Assembly (NCBI RefSeq): GCF_002836475.1
Contig: NZ_PJBJ01000028.1
Span: 124,001 to 188,000, forward strand
Length of the DNA stretch: 64,000 nt
Direction: 5' to 3'
Source of the DNA: Flavobacterium sp. ALD4
GTDB lineage: Bacteria; Bacteroidota; Bacteroidia; Flavobacteriales; Flavobacteriaceae
Shown one piece after another: positions 44,481 to 53,370 of the stretch. Position numbers and translations under genes: made by a program. Every line of letters begins with the position of its first letter. The stretch's first letter is position 1. Under the pieces are notes generated by a model. It had not been told where the DNA came from, did no database searches, and was given only the letters and a program-made list of their open reading frames with translations.

Positions 44481-45879
44481 TCCAAATAAAATTCTTTTTT
44501 TAGTGCCCGATGGCGTTGGGGTACGTAATTTTTTGTATTCGGATATTATTAAAAATCTAAAGAAAAAAACAGCTGTTTGTGTATGGTCATCTCTTCCTAA
44601 AGAAGCATTTGAATCAGTCGAAAAGTTACATGACATAACTATTGAATATCAATTCTCCCCCTTAAAAAGGCAAAGTGTAGGTACTAAGATAACTACTGAA
44701 GCGGCAACCTATGCACGATTGTTGCGAAATTCTAAATTAGTAGACAATCCTACAATTTTAACTAATTGGAATGTTAAAAGTAATAACTTTAAACAAGCAA
44801 TTCAGAAAAAGGTTTCACAAACTATAGGGTTTTGGGCTTCAAAAAAGTACAATAGGATTCTCTGGTTAGAAAAAACAAGTATTTCTTTTTTGAGTTCAAG
44901 TGTTCTACACAGGTATAGGGTACAATTGAAAGCACTACAGCCCGATGTTGTTTTTATAACACATCAACGAGTAACTGCATTGATGCCAATTTGTATCGCC
45001 GCTAAAAATTTAAATATTAAAGTGGTAACGGCTATTTATTCTTGGGACAATCTTCCTAAGGCACGATTGGCTGTGGATGCGGATTACTATTTAGTATGGT
45101 CGGAGTATATGAAAAAAGAAATGAGGCTATTTTATCCCGAAATACCCCCAGAAAAATGCATAGTTACAGGATCACCGCAATTTGAATTTTATACTAAAAA
45201 AGAAAGGATTATTAGTCGGGAAGCTTTTGCGGCGCGTTATAACTTGGATATTTCTAAAAAATGGATTTGTTTCAGTGGGGACGATACTATCACATCCCCG
45301 TACGATCAGCTGTATCTTAAAGATGTAGTTGAAAGCATCACTCAAAGCGACTTTAATAATGTAGCGCAAGTAATTTTTAGGAGAAGTCCAGCTGATTTTT
45401 CAAATCGTTACGATGAAGTTTTAAACACGAATCCTATTTTGATAAAAGCTATTGACCCTATTTGGAAAAATTACGGTACAGGTTGGGGAAGTAATTTTCC
45501 ACAATTGGGAGATGTAGACCTATTGGTCAATTTAGCGTTTCATTGTGATGTAGTGTTGAATTTAGGATCGACTATGGCACATGATTTTGCAGTTTTTGAT
45601 AAACCTTGTTTGTATTTTAAATACAATCATTTTAATTCAGATCAGTGGAATGTAGAGACAATTTATAAGTTTCAACATTTTAAGTCTATGGGGGATTTAG
45701 ATGCAGTTGTATGGATTACTTCTAAAGATTGTATTCTAAAGCAGTTAAAACTTGCGCTTCAAGAACCAAATGAGGTGGCGAAGGATAGAAAAGAATGGTT
45801 GCGAATTGTAGTGCAACATCCACTGGAATTGAGTTGTGAGCAAATAGCAGCAGTGTTGTTAACGGCAAAAATCAACTAG
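44470..45879 (+). CDS. putative GT-B-like surface-glycan protein of unrecognised family
   Basis: A 469-aa protein with a two-domain GT-B feel but no family I can name. The N-terminal NKILFLVPDGVGVRNFLYSDI is a nucleotide-fold opening, followed by LQPDVVFITHQRVTALMPICI, IKVVTAIYSWDNLPKARLAVDADYYLVWSEYM, IVTGSPQFEFY and a C-terminal domain starting SKKWICFSGDDTITSP. DVVLNLGSTMAHDFAVFDKPCLYF matches the late donor-binding 'GS.....EA...g.P' pattern seen in CDP-glycerol- and sialyl-type GT-B enzymes. It lies two genes after neuC, so a CMP-sugar transferase role is worth testing; this is only inference. Confidence 0.55.
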   Translation: MRINPNKILFLVPDGVGVRNFLYSDIIKNLKKKTAVCVWSSLPKEAFESVEKLHDITIEYQFSPLKRQSVGTKITTEAATYARLLRNSKLVDNPTILTNWNVKSNNFKQAIQKKVSQTIGFWASKKYNRILWLEKTSISFLSSSVLHRYRVQLKALQPDVVFITHQRVTALMPICIAAKNLNIKVVTAIYSWDNLPKARLAVDADYYLVWSEYMKKEMRLFYPEIPPEKCIVTGSPQFEFYTKKERIISREAFAARYNLDISKKWICFSGDDTITSPYDQLYLKDVVESITQSDFNNVAQVIFRRSPADFSNRYDEVLNTNPILIKAIDPIWKNYGTGWGSNFPQLGDVDLLVNLAFHCDVVLNLGSTMAHDFAVFDKPCLYFKYNHFNSDQWNVETIYKFQHFKSMGDLDAVVWITSKDCILKQLKLALQEPNEVAKDRKEWLRIVVQHPLELSCEQIAAVLLTAKIN

Positions 45880-45880
45880 G

Positions 45881-46942
45881 ATGATAAAATTGTATACAGG
45901 CAACGTTTACGATGCTTTACAGGACACCAGTTATACTCACCCTTTATTGCAGTTTTTATTTCAGGGATTTAAAAAGTTAACTCCACTTTATGAATTAAAA
46001 GATAGTTTAGAAAATGCTGATATAGCGATTTTACCCTTAGCAGTTGAGTATTTTCAAACAAGAGACCAGAAGAATTATCTTAAGTCGTTTATTTCATCAG
46101 CTTTAGAAAATAATAAACCAGTTTTGCTTTTTTCTACTGGTGATTTTGGAACAACAATTAAAAGGAAGAACTTATTTACATTACGATTAGGAGGTTTTGA
46201 TAGTAAGCTAGATGGTCAAACCGAAATTATGTCTCCTTTTTTTGAAGATCCATTATTGTTTTTAAATAAGGAATTTAAAGTCCTTTCTAAAACAGTATCA
46301 CCTCGTATTGGATTTGTAGGTCATGCCAATGGAGGGGCATTAAAATTTATAAAAGAGTTTGTGTTATTTGTTAGAGGAAACGCGATAAGAGTTATTGGGA
46401 ATGATTCTACTGATTATCAACATTTTTATCCATCGAGTTATTATCGGCAGTTTTATTTGAAAAGGATTCAGAGTAATAAAGAAATAGTTGCTAATTTTAT
46501 ATTCAGAAAAAAGTATCGAGCAGGTGTAGTGACAGAACAGGATAAAAGAGTAACTTCTATTGCTTTTTATGATAATATTTATGAAAACCAATATGTTTTT
46601 TGCATGCGTGGGAATGGTAATTTCTCAGTGCGTTTTTACGAAACCTTAGCAATGGGGAGAATTCCTATAGTAATTAATACGGATTGTAGATTACCCTTTA
46701 CTAGCCAAATAAATTGGAAGGAACATTGTTTAATCATAGAAAAGCATGAAATAGGTATTGTTGTAGAAAAAATAATGGAGTTTCATAATGCATTGACAGA
46801 TGACCACTTCGAACTACTGCAGAAAAGAAATAGGTTGTTATGGCAAGATTATTTTACAAAAGAAAGTTATTTTGTGCACTATGCCAAAATAATACAAGAA
46901 CAGTGTCTAACTGATAGGGATGATAAAAAAAATAAAAAATAA
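45881..46942 (+). CDS. exostosin-like (GT47-type) glycosyltransferase
   Basis: Resembles the exostosin/GT47 fold. It has IKLYTGNVYDALQDTSYTHPL, an ADIAILPLAVEYF strand, PRIGFVGHANGGALKFIKEF, and above all YVFCMRGNGNFSVRFYETLAMGRIPIVINTDCRLPF, the exostosin donor-binding segment with R..E and the 'G.iPV' turn, followed by INWKEHCLIIEKHEI. The 353-aa length is fitting. It starts 1 bp after the previous stop and overlaps the next gene by 23 nt. Confidence 0.78.
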   Translation: MIKLYTGNVYDALQDTSYTHPLLQFLFQGFKKLTPLYELKDSLENADIAILPLAVEYFQTRDQKNYLKSFISSALENNKPVLLFSTGDFGTTIKRKNLFTLRLGGFDSKLDGQTEIMSPFFEDPLLFLNKEFKVLSKTVSPRIGFVGHANGGALKFIKEFVLFVRGNAIRVIGNDSTDYQHFYPSSYYRQFYLKRIQSNKEIVANFIFRKKYRAGVVTEQDKRVTSIAFYDNIYENQYVFCMRGNGNFSVRFYETLAMGRIPIVINTDCRLPFTSQINWKEHCLIIEKHEIGIVVEKIMEFHNALTDDHFELLQKRNRLLWQDYFTKESYFVHYAKIIQEQCLTDRDDKKNKK

Positions 46943-47879
46943 AGGCCGAGTAATAGTTAATAAAAGTCGAATAGGATTTCGCTATTTGTCAGTTTTTAAA
47001 AAACCGATAGTAACTCCCAAGCCAAGAATTATTTTTTTTTGTGATGGTTTGTTTTCACATGGAGGGCTATTGGATCGGATTAAAGGGATCATTTCATTTT
47101 ATGAAGCAGCTAAAATTTTGGAATACGACTTTTTTATTTATTTCAACCATCCCTTTGAGCTCAATGAGTTTTTACTGCCAAATGAGGTTTCTTGGAATAT
47201 AGATAAGAGAGAAATGAATTTTAGTGTTTTTGACTCTAAAGTTATCTATGGGATGAATGATTTTAATTTTAATCCCTTGGATGAAATAAAAAAATCAAAA
47301 GTTCAAAATTATCTAGTGTATGCTAATATAGATTATTTACCTACTCTTTATAAAAATAACACTCAAAAGGAGAATGAAAGATTGTGGAGGACTAATTTTA
47401 CTGAATTATTTGTCAAAAGTATAGTTTTAGAAAATGAATTAATAACTTTACCTTCTCTTAAAAGACTAGTGTTTCATCTACGTTTTACAAGTTTGATGGG
47501 AGATTTTAAAGACACGACTCAAAACATTCTTAATTTAGAAGAAAGAATCCTTTTGATAGGGGAGATTATGCTACAAATAAATGAAAAGGTAGGAGATTGC
47601 CCTAGCGAGTTAGTTTATGTAGTTTCGGATAGTAGTTTTTTTTTAGATTACATAAAAGAGTATACAAAATTTAATGTTTTACCCGGAAAACCAATACATG
47701 TAGATTTTAGCAATAATGACGTTATTAGTAATCAATCTCATTTAAAAACATTTTTAGACTTTTTTTTCATTTCAGAATGCGATTGTATTGTTATGATACG
47801 CTTAGATTTGATGTATTACAGTAGCTTTTCGAGGTATGCGGCCATTTTAGGAGACAAACCATTTTCAATTATTCAATAA
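46920..47879 (+). CDS. putative O-fucosyltransferase-superfamily glycosyltransferase
   Basis: A 319-aa protein that shows the order of motifs of the GT11/GT23/GT65-like superfamily: FFCDGLFSHGGLLDRIKGIISFYEAAKI near residue 40 (the 'GGL.dRl.gi..a' motif), LVFHLRFTSLMGDF (place of HxRxxD), and a C-terminal FISECDCIVMIRLDLMYYSSFSRYAAILGDKPF like the 'D.ii...SsFs..Aa' motif. The basic residue of HxRxGD is kept only in part. No GDP-fucose biosynthesis gene is in the window, so the donor may be another sugar. Overlaps the exostosin-like gene by 23 nt. Confidence 0.6.
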   Translation: MIKKIKNKGRVIVNKSRIGFRYLSVFKKPIVTPKPRIIFFCDGLFSHGGLLDRIKGIISFYEAAKILEYDFFIYFNHPFELNEFLLPNEVSWNIDKREMNFSVFDSKVIYGMNDFNFNPLDEIKKSKVQNYLVYANIDYLPTLYKNNTQKENERLWRTNFTELFVKSIVLENELITLPSLKRLVFHLRFTSLMGDFKDTTQNILNLEERILLIGEIMLQINEKVGDCPSELVYVVSDSSFFLDYIKEYTKFNVLPGKPIHVDFSNNDVISNQSHLKTFLDFFFISECDCIVMIRLDLMYYSSFSRYAAILGDKPFSIIQ

Positions 47880-47886
47880 AATAGAT

Positions 47887-49035
47887 ATGCATATTTGTTA
47901 TTTGACGGATGAATACCCTAAAGCAGGATATCCACATGGAGGTATAGGTAGTTTTGTTAAAACAATAGCTGGTGCGTTAGTAGAGTTTGGGTATCAAGTA
48001 AGTGTTATCGGTATTAATTATACGGAAGTTGACGAGGAAGTTATAGAAGAAGGAGTTAAAATTTATCGATTAAAGAGGGAACAAAAGAAAGGTTTAACTT
48101 GGTGGCATAATTTTAGTAGAATCAATAAAAAAATTAATCAAATTCACAAATTACAACCAATTCAAATTATTGAAACTTCCGAGCTTGGACTTGCTTTTTT
48201 AGAAAAAAGAAAAGAGATTAAGTATGTGATTCGCTTGCATGGCGGCCATCATTTTTTTTCGGAATCAGAAAATCGTAAAGTTGATGTTTGGAAAGGTTGG
48301 CAAGAAAAAAGATCTTTTAAAAAAACAGACGCTTTTATTGCTGTTTCCAACTATGTAAAGACTCACACTGAGAAATATTTAAGTTATGGAAACAAAAGGG
48401 TAGCGTTGATTTCATATCCTATCAATACGAATTTGTTTCAACCAATGGCAACTGATATTGTACAGCATCAAATCGTTTTTGCAGGTACAGTTTGTAAAAA
48501 GAAAGGTATAGTGGAACTTGTTCGAGCATTTGCAATTGTAAAAGAACAATTTCCTAAGGCTAGTTTGGTTATTTACGGTAGAGATTGGTTTTTTCCTAAT
48601 GGAGAATCTTTTATTGAAATGCTAAAAGAAAAAGAACTTTGTAAATTGGGGTCAATTGCGGACTCTATTGCTTTTTTCGGACCAGTTGGGTACGAAAATA
48701 TTCCGCTCAAATATGCTCAGGCTGAAGTTTGTGTTTTTCCATCCCATATGGAAACACAAGGGCTTGTTGCTCCTGAAGCAATGGCTATGGGTAAAACGGT
48801 TGTTTTTACAAAGTTAGGACCAGGGAAAGAAACTATTGTAGATTTTGAAACGGGTTTGCTTTGTGATCCACACGTTCCCGAGGATATAGCTAAAAAAATA
48901 ATTTGGACTTTTGAAAATAATTTGCAATCACTTGAGATTGGGAATAGCGCAAAAGATTTTGTAATTAAAAAATATGGGCTAGAAACAATCATACAAAAGA
49001 ATATAAATTTTTATAGATCTCTATTAGGGAAGTAG
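47887..49035 (+). CDS. family 4 glycosyltransferase
   Basis: GT-B transferase with HICYLTDEYPKAGYPHGGIGSFVKT and its glycine-rich loop, YVIRLHGGHHFF, DAFIAVSNYVKTHTEKYL, IVFAGTVCKKKGIVELVRAF at the start of the C-domain, and CVFPSHMETQGLVAPEAMAMGKTVVF carrying the EX7E donor-binding pair. The 382-aa length is standard. It begins the run of four closely spaced genes up to the ligase. Confidence 0.9.
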   Translation: MHICYLTDEYPKAGYPHGGIGSFVKTIAGALVEFGYQVSVIGINYTEVDEEVIEEGVKIYRLKREQKKGLTWWHNFSRINKKINQIHKLQPIQIIETSELGLAFLEKRKEIKYVIRLHGGHHFFSESENRKVDVWKGWQEKRSFKKTDAFIAVSNYVKTHTEKYLSYGNKRVALISYPINTNLFQPMATDIVQHQIVFAGTVCKKKGIVELVRAFAIVKEQFPKASLVIYGRDWFFPNGESFIEMLKEKELCKLGSIADSIAFFGPVGYENIPLKYAQAEVCVFPSHMETQGLVAPEAMAMGKTVVFTKLGPGKETIVDFETGLLCDPHVPEDIAKKIIWTFENNLQSLEIGNSAKDFVIKKYGLETIIQKNINFYRSLLGK

Positions 49036-49038
49036 CTC

Positions 49039-49593
49039 ATGACAGTATTTCAATTGATAAATTCGGATTATAAAAAGCATAAAAAATACGGAGGCAGTTT
49101 TGGTTCTATTGTTTTTTTTACTCAAGGGTTTTGGGCTGCCTTTCAATATCGAATAGCTTATTTTGTTTATAAAAAAGTACAAATTCCTGTTTTGCGTCAA
49201 TTATTACGTTTTTGTTGTTTATTATGGCAGAAAATAATTGAAATAGCGACTGGTATTTCTATACCAGCCTCGGCTGTAATTGGTCATTCATTTTATATTG
49301 GTCATTTTGGTGGTGTCATCATTAATTCAGAATCCATAATTGGAAATAATTGTAATGTAGCTCAAGGTGTAACCATTGGGATATCAGGAGAAGACAGTAA
49401 AAGAGGTGTTCCTGAAATTGGGGATAACGTATTTATTGGTGTTAATGCGGTTGTTGTGGGCAAAATACTAATTGGCAATAATGTTGTTATTGGAGCTTGC
49501 TCGATGGTAAATTCTTCTATCGAAGATGACGCAGTTGTACTCGGTGTTCCAGGGATAGTTATTTCGACAAAAGGATCTAAAGGATATATTTAA
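49039..49593 (+). CDS. serine-acetyltransferase-like O-acetyltransferase (WcaB/CysE type)
   Basis: Left-handed beta-helix acetyltransferase of the CysE/WcaB group. A helical N-terminus (INSDYKKHKKYGGSFGSIVFF, FQYRIAYFVYKK) is followed by the hexapeptide region: ISIPASAVIGHSFYIGHFGGVIINS, IIGNNCNVAQGVTIGI with the AQGVTIG motif, and VFIGVNAVVVGKILIGNNVVIGACSMV. At 184 aa it matches the polysaccharide-linked WcaB subgroup and lacks the full N-terminal domain of true CysE. Probably acetylates a glycan sugar. Its stop shares a base with the next start (TAATG). Confidence 0.87.
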   Translation: MTVFQLINSDYKKHKKYGGSFGSIVFFTQGFWAAFQYRIAYFVYKKVQIPVLRQLLRFCCLLWQKIIEIATGISIPASAVIGHSFYIGHFGGVIINSESIIGNNCNVAQGVTIGISGEDSKRGVPEIGDNVFIGVNAVVVGKILIGNNVVIGACSMVNSSIEDDAVVLGVPGIVISTKGSKGYI

Positions 49594-50708
49594 TGAAGTT
49601 AGTAATTATTTCATCGGCCCCATTTATATATAAGCAAAATTGCGTTTTTGGTTATAGTCCCTATATTGACGAATTGATTATCTGGCAAAAACATGTTGAT
49701 CAGATCGTGTTTTGTTGCCCTACATGGGGTGATGATCGTGGCCTTTTAGTTACTGAAATCCCATTTAAAATTGAAAAACATTATCAATTAAGTGATTTTA
49801 ATTTAAATACATTATTTAATGGTTTAAAAGCTTTTTTTTATTCTCTGAGTAATCTTTTTGTTTTATATCAAGCGATGCGAAAAGCAGATCATATTCATTT
49901 ACGCTGTCCAGGTAATATAGGACTACTTGGTTGTATTGTACAAATACTATTTCCTAAAACTCCCAAATCGACTAAGTATGCTGGGAATTGGGATCCAAAA
50001 GCGAAACAACCTTGGACTTATCAATTGCAAAAGTGGATTGTTAGTAATTCTTTTCTAACTCGAAACATGCAAGTTTTAGTGTATGGTGAATGGGGAGGAA
50101 GCAGTAAAAATATCAACCCTTTTTTTACCGCAACCTACAGAGAGGCTGAGATAGTTTCTGCGCTTTCTAGAAATTGGAATAATACAATTTGTTTTGTTTT
50201 TGTAGGTACATTAGTCATCGGAAAAAATCCTTTATACGCTGTTCAATTGGTAGAGCAGTTTTATAAGAGCGGCTATGATGTTCAATTGACATTGTATGGA
50301 GACGGGGTTTTAAGACAGAGTTTAGAACAGTATATTGTACAGCATGATTTGGAGAGTGTTGTGATGTTGAAAGGGAATCAGTCTAAAGAAACAATAAAAA
50401 ATAAATACCAAGATAGTCATTTTGTCGTTTTACCGTCAGATAGTGAAGGTTGGCCAAAAGTGGTGGCTGAAGGTATGTTTTGGGGTTGTATTCCTCTGTC
50501 GACTCCGGTTTCGTGTGTACCGTTTATGTTAGATTATGGAAGCCGAGGAGTTCTGTTGGAAATGGATTTAGAAAAAGATTGTAGTCAAATAGAGATGTTA
50601 TTGAGTTCACCTTCACGATTAGCAATGATGGGGGAGAATGGAACGGTCTGGTCTAGAAAATATACTGTCGAGTTTTTTGAGAGTGAAATAAAAAAAATAC
50701 TGGATTGA
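49593..50708 (+). CDS. GT-B (family 4-like) glycosyltransferase
   Basis: A 371-aa GT-B transferase. KLVIISSAPFIYKQNCVFGYSPYIDEL opens the N-domain and DHIHLRCPGNIGLLGCIVQ continues it. The C-domain begins TICFVFVGTLVIGKNPLYAVQL and includes LTLYGDGVLRQSLEQYI and HFVVLPSDSEGWPKVVAEGMFWGCIPLSTP, with the SEGWPKVVAE donor site. Both neighbours are coupled to it by one-base overlaps. Confidence 0.87.
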   Translation: MKLVIISSAPFIYKQNCVFGYSPYIDELIIWQKHVDQIVFCCPTWGDDRGLLVTEIPFKIEKHYQLSDFNLNTLFNGLKAFFYSLSNLFVLYQAMRKADHIHLRCPGNIGLLGCIVQILFPKTPKSTKYAGNWDPKAKQPWTYQLQKWIVSNSFLTRNMQVLVYGEWGGSSKNINPFFTATYREAEIVSALSRNWNNTICFVFVGTLVIGKNPLYAVQLVEQFYKSGYDVQLTLYGDGVLRQSLEQYIVQHDLESVVMLKGNQSKETIKNKYQDSHFVVLPSDSEGWPKVVAEGMFWGCIPLSTPVSCVPFMLDYGSRGVLLEMDLEKDCSQIEMLLSSPSRLAMMGENGTVWSRKYTVEFFESEIKKILD

Positions 50709-51784
50709 TGAGAGTTTTGCAATTAATAGATTCTTTAGCAGTAGGTGGTGCAGAGCGAATGGCTGTGAACTATGCTAATGGTTTGTCTGAAAGGATTGGT
50801 CTTTCAGCATTGGTTGCAACTAGGGAAGAAGGGGTGTTGAAAAGTCAACTAAACAATCAGATTTCTTATTTGTTTTTGAATCGGAAAAACACTTTGGATT
50901 ATAGGGCTCTTTTGAGATTGAAAGCTTTTGTAAAGGAAAATAAAATTGCTACTATACATGCACACGGAACTTCCTTTTTTATTGCTTTTTTACTAAAAAT
51001 AATTTATCCTCGAATTAGAATTATATGGCATGAACATTATGGAGGTCGGGTAGAACAATCACTTTTGTCAAATTGGATACTGTTTATTTGTACGCGATTT
51101 TTCGAATCCATTTTTGTAGTAAACTTGCAACTAGAGCAGTGGGTAAAAAAAACATTATGTTTTAAGAACGTGTTTTTCATTCCGAATTTTGCAACTATAA
51201 ATGAAGACGTTATTAAGACAACTTTTTTGCAAGGAGAAGTTGGTAAACGTGTTGTGCTTTTGGCGAATTTAAAAAAACCGAAAAATCATATGGCTATCTT
51301 AAGTGCATTTCAAGAATTGCAACTGCAACGATTGGGTTGGAGTTTGCATTGTGTTGGGAAGATTTATAATGATCGTTATTCGGATGATATTAAAGAGTAC
51401 ATTTCAAATAATGAACTAGAAGATAGCATTTTTTTAATAGATGTTAGAAACGATATTTCTCACATATTATCACAAGCCACAATTGGAGTTTTAGTCTCTA
51501 CAGCAGAAGGGTTCCCTGTTTCTTTGCTAGAATATGGCTTAGCTAAATTAGCGGTGGTTTCTACTAATGTTGGCTATTGTTCTGAAGTTATTAATGAGGG
51601 CGTAAATGGATTATTATTCAATCCTACTAACCCGAACGAGTTAGAATGTCAACTAAGTAAAATAATAGATGAACCGGTTAGTAGTCGGATGCAGTTTGGT
51701 TTAAATTTGCAAAAACTTGTGAAAGAGCGATATTTAGAAGAGAATATAATAACTACTTTATTTTTACATTATAGAAGAAAATAA
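50708..51784 (+). CDS. family 4 glycosyltransferase
   Basis: GT-B transferase with RVLQLIDSLAVGGAERMAVNYANGL, a textbook GT4 opening, then IIWHEHYGG, ESIFVVNLQLEQWV, VVLLANLKKPKNHMAILSAF and TIGVLVSTAEGFPVSLLEYGLAKLAVVST, the EX7E donor site. The ATG at 50708 overlaps the preceding TGA by one base and is preferred to the TTG at 50705. Length about 358 aa. Followed 6 bp later by the ligase/polymerase gene. Confidence 0.9.
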   Translation: MRVLQLIDSLAVGGAERMAVNYANGLSERIGLSALVATREEGVLKSQLNNQISYLFLNRKNTLDYRALLRLKAFVKENKIATIHAHGTSFFIAFLLKIIYPRIRIIWHEHYGGRVEQSLLSNWILFICTRFFESIFVVNLQLEQWVKKTLCFKNVFFIPNFATINEDVIKTTFLQGEVGKRVVLLANLKKPKNHMAILSAFQELQLQRLGWSLHCVGKIYNDRYSDDIKEYISNNELEDSIFLIDVRNDISHILSQATIGVLVSTAEGFPVSLLEYGLAKLAVVSTNVGYCSEVINEGVNGLLFNPTNPNELECQLSKIIDEPVSSRMQFGLNLQKLVKERYLEENIITTLFLHYRRK

Positions 51785-51790
51785 TCAAAA

Positions 51791-53137
51791 ATGATTAAAG
51801 AAGATTTTACTTATTTGAATATGGTTTTCTTGCACGTTGCGATTGGTGCAACGGTGCAGTTTATTCCCTTTATTTCTATTTTTTTAGGGTATGGAATGTA
51901 TTTTTTTTGGATTATATACATCATCAAGAAGCAAAATAGAAATAATGAAGTACTTATAGCAGCAGCTTATATTGTAGGGAGTGAGGTTTTTTTAAGGATG
52001 ACAGGAGGGAATCCTTTATACGAGATTACAAAATACGGGGTAATTATTTTTCTTTTAATTGGGATGTATTATAAAGGGATATCGAGAGGAGTAATTCCAT
52101 ATTGGATTTTTTTGTTGTTGTTGGTCCCTGGCTTAGTATTGTCTACATCTGTTTTGAGTTTTGAATCTAACATGAGGACCACAATCATGTTTAATATCTC
52201 TGGTCCTGTGTGTTTGGGAATTGCATCTTTATATACTTTTAGGCGTAAAATTTCATTAGAAAATACAAATGATATTTTATTAGCGATGGGGTTGCCGATA
52301 GTTACTTGTATGACTTATGTTTTTATTCATGCTCCGAGTACTAGAGAAATAATAACAGGTACCAGCTCGAGTTCAGCAGCGTCAGGTGGGTTTGGTCCAA
52401 ATCAGGTAGCTACGATATTTGGGCTGGGAATGTTTGTTTTTTTTTCCAGAATCATTTTATCCTCAAAAACGAGTTTTCAAGTAGTGCTTAATGCGATTTT
52501 GGCACTTTGTATCGGTTACAGAGGATTGGTAACGTTTTCAAGAGGAGGAATGATTACAGGAATTCTAATGCTTGGCTTATTGTTATTGTTTTTATATCAA
52601 AAATCAAATTTTAAAGGCCGTGTAAAATTGAGTTATATTATGATCCTTATTGGATTTACGCTATCTGTTGGATGGATTTTCACCGTTTCGCAAACAAGTG
52701 GATTAATTAATAATCGATATGCCAATCAAAATGCTAATGGAGAACAAAAAGAAAGTAAATTTACAGGTCGAGAAGATATTGCCATGGATGAGATTGATTT
52801 GTTTTTGCAAAACCCTATTTTTGGGGTAGGAGTCGGCAGAGGATATGAGCTTAGAACGATTTCAACTGGAGATGATGTTTTGTCTCACGATGAAATTACA
52901 CGAATGCTTGCGGAGCATGGTTCTTTCGGTGTTTTAGGCTTGTTAATTCTTATAGTTACTCCACTAGTTTTGTATTTAGAAAATAAGTTCAATATGTTTT
53001 TGTTGTGTTTTGTAGTTTTTTGGTTTTTGACGATTAACCATGCAGCTATGAGACTGGCCGTACCCGCTTTTGTGTATTCGTTGTCTTTATTGAACTTGCA
53101 GTTAGGGAGCCCTGAGAAATTGAAAGAAGAAGAGTGA
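51791..53137 (+). CDS. O-antigen ligase/polymerase family membrane protein (WaaL/Wzy type)
   Basis: About eleven membrane segments and a large periplasmic loop. The Wzy_C/ligase signature is strong: YRGLVTFSRGGMITGILML in the membrane, then FTGREDIAMDEIDLFLQNPIFGVGVGRG, and DVLSHDEITRMLAEHGSFGVLGLLI with the conserved His/Glu of the family. It could be the O-antigen ligase that moves exported chains to lipid A-core, or a second polymerase. Because a Wzm/Wzt exporter is in the same locus and does not need Wzy, ligase is the more economical reading. The 448-aa length suits both. It is the last gene of the second variable block. Confidence 0.8.
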   Translation: MIKEDFTYLNMVFLHVAIGATVQFIPFISIFLGYGMYFFWIIYIIKKQNRNNEVLIAAAYIVGSEVFLRMTGGNPLYEITKYGVIIFLLIGMYYKGISRGVIPYWIFLLLLVPGLVLSTSVLSFESNMRTTIMFNISGPVCLGIASLYTFRRKISLENTNDILLAMGLPIVTCMTYVFIHAPSTREIITGTSSSSAASGGFGPNQVATIFGLGMFVFFSRIILSSKTSFQVVLNAILALCIGYRGLVTFSRGGMITGILMLGLLLLFLYQKSNFKGRVKLSYIMILIGFTLSVGWIFTVSQTSGLINNRYANQNANGEQKESKFTGREDIAMDEIDLFLQNPIFGVGVGRGYELRTISTGDDVLSHDEITRMLAEHGSFGVLGLLILIVTPLVLYLENKFNMFLLCFVVFWFLTINHAAMRLAVPAFVYSLSLLNLQLGSPEKLKEEE

Positions 53138-53204
53138 TGAGTATTTAGCAATCAGTGTTCAGTATTCAGAGATCAATGTTTTTAACACGACCCTAAAGGG
53201 AGTT

Positions 53205-53223
53205 AGAATGTAGCGTACATTCT
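53205..53223. other. perfect short inverted repeat after the ligase gene
   Basis: AGAATGTA and TACATTCT (8 bp each) surround a 3-base GCG loop. A CCCTAAAGGG palindrome lies just upstream at 53191-53200, the same ten bases that occur in repeat copy 1 near 17,059. No T-run follows directly, so it is not a clear intrinsic terminator. It lies in the 233-bp spacer before the WcaJ-like gene. Confidence 0.5.
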
Positions 53224-53370
53224 CCATATTTTGCTCTACAGTATAGTTGTTTCTCCATTATTACAGAGATTCGGTATTTAAATAAAAAAGAAGCTTCTTA
53301 AAATATTTAACATTTTTTAGAATGACATGAGCTCAAAAGCACTAAATTGCGAGGATAATCTATAAAAGTA

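Noticed and set aside
49039..49593. Serine acetyltransferase of cysteine synthesis (cysE)
   Set aside because: Shorter than CysE, without its full N-terminal helical domain, and inside a glycosyltransferase operon; a polysaccharide O-acetyltransferase fits better.
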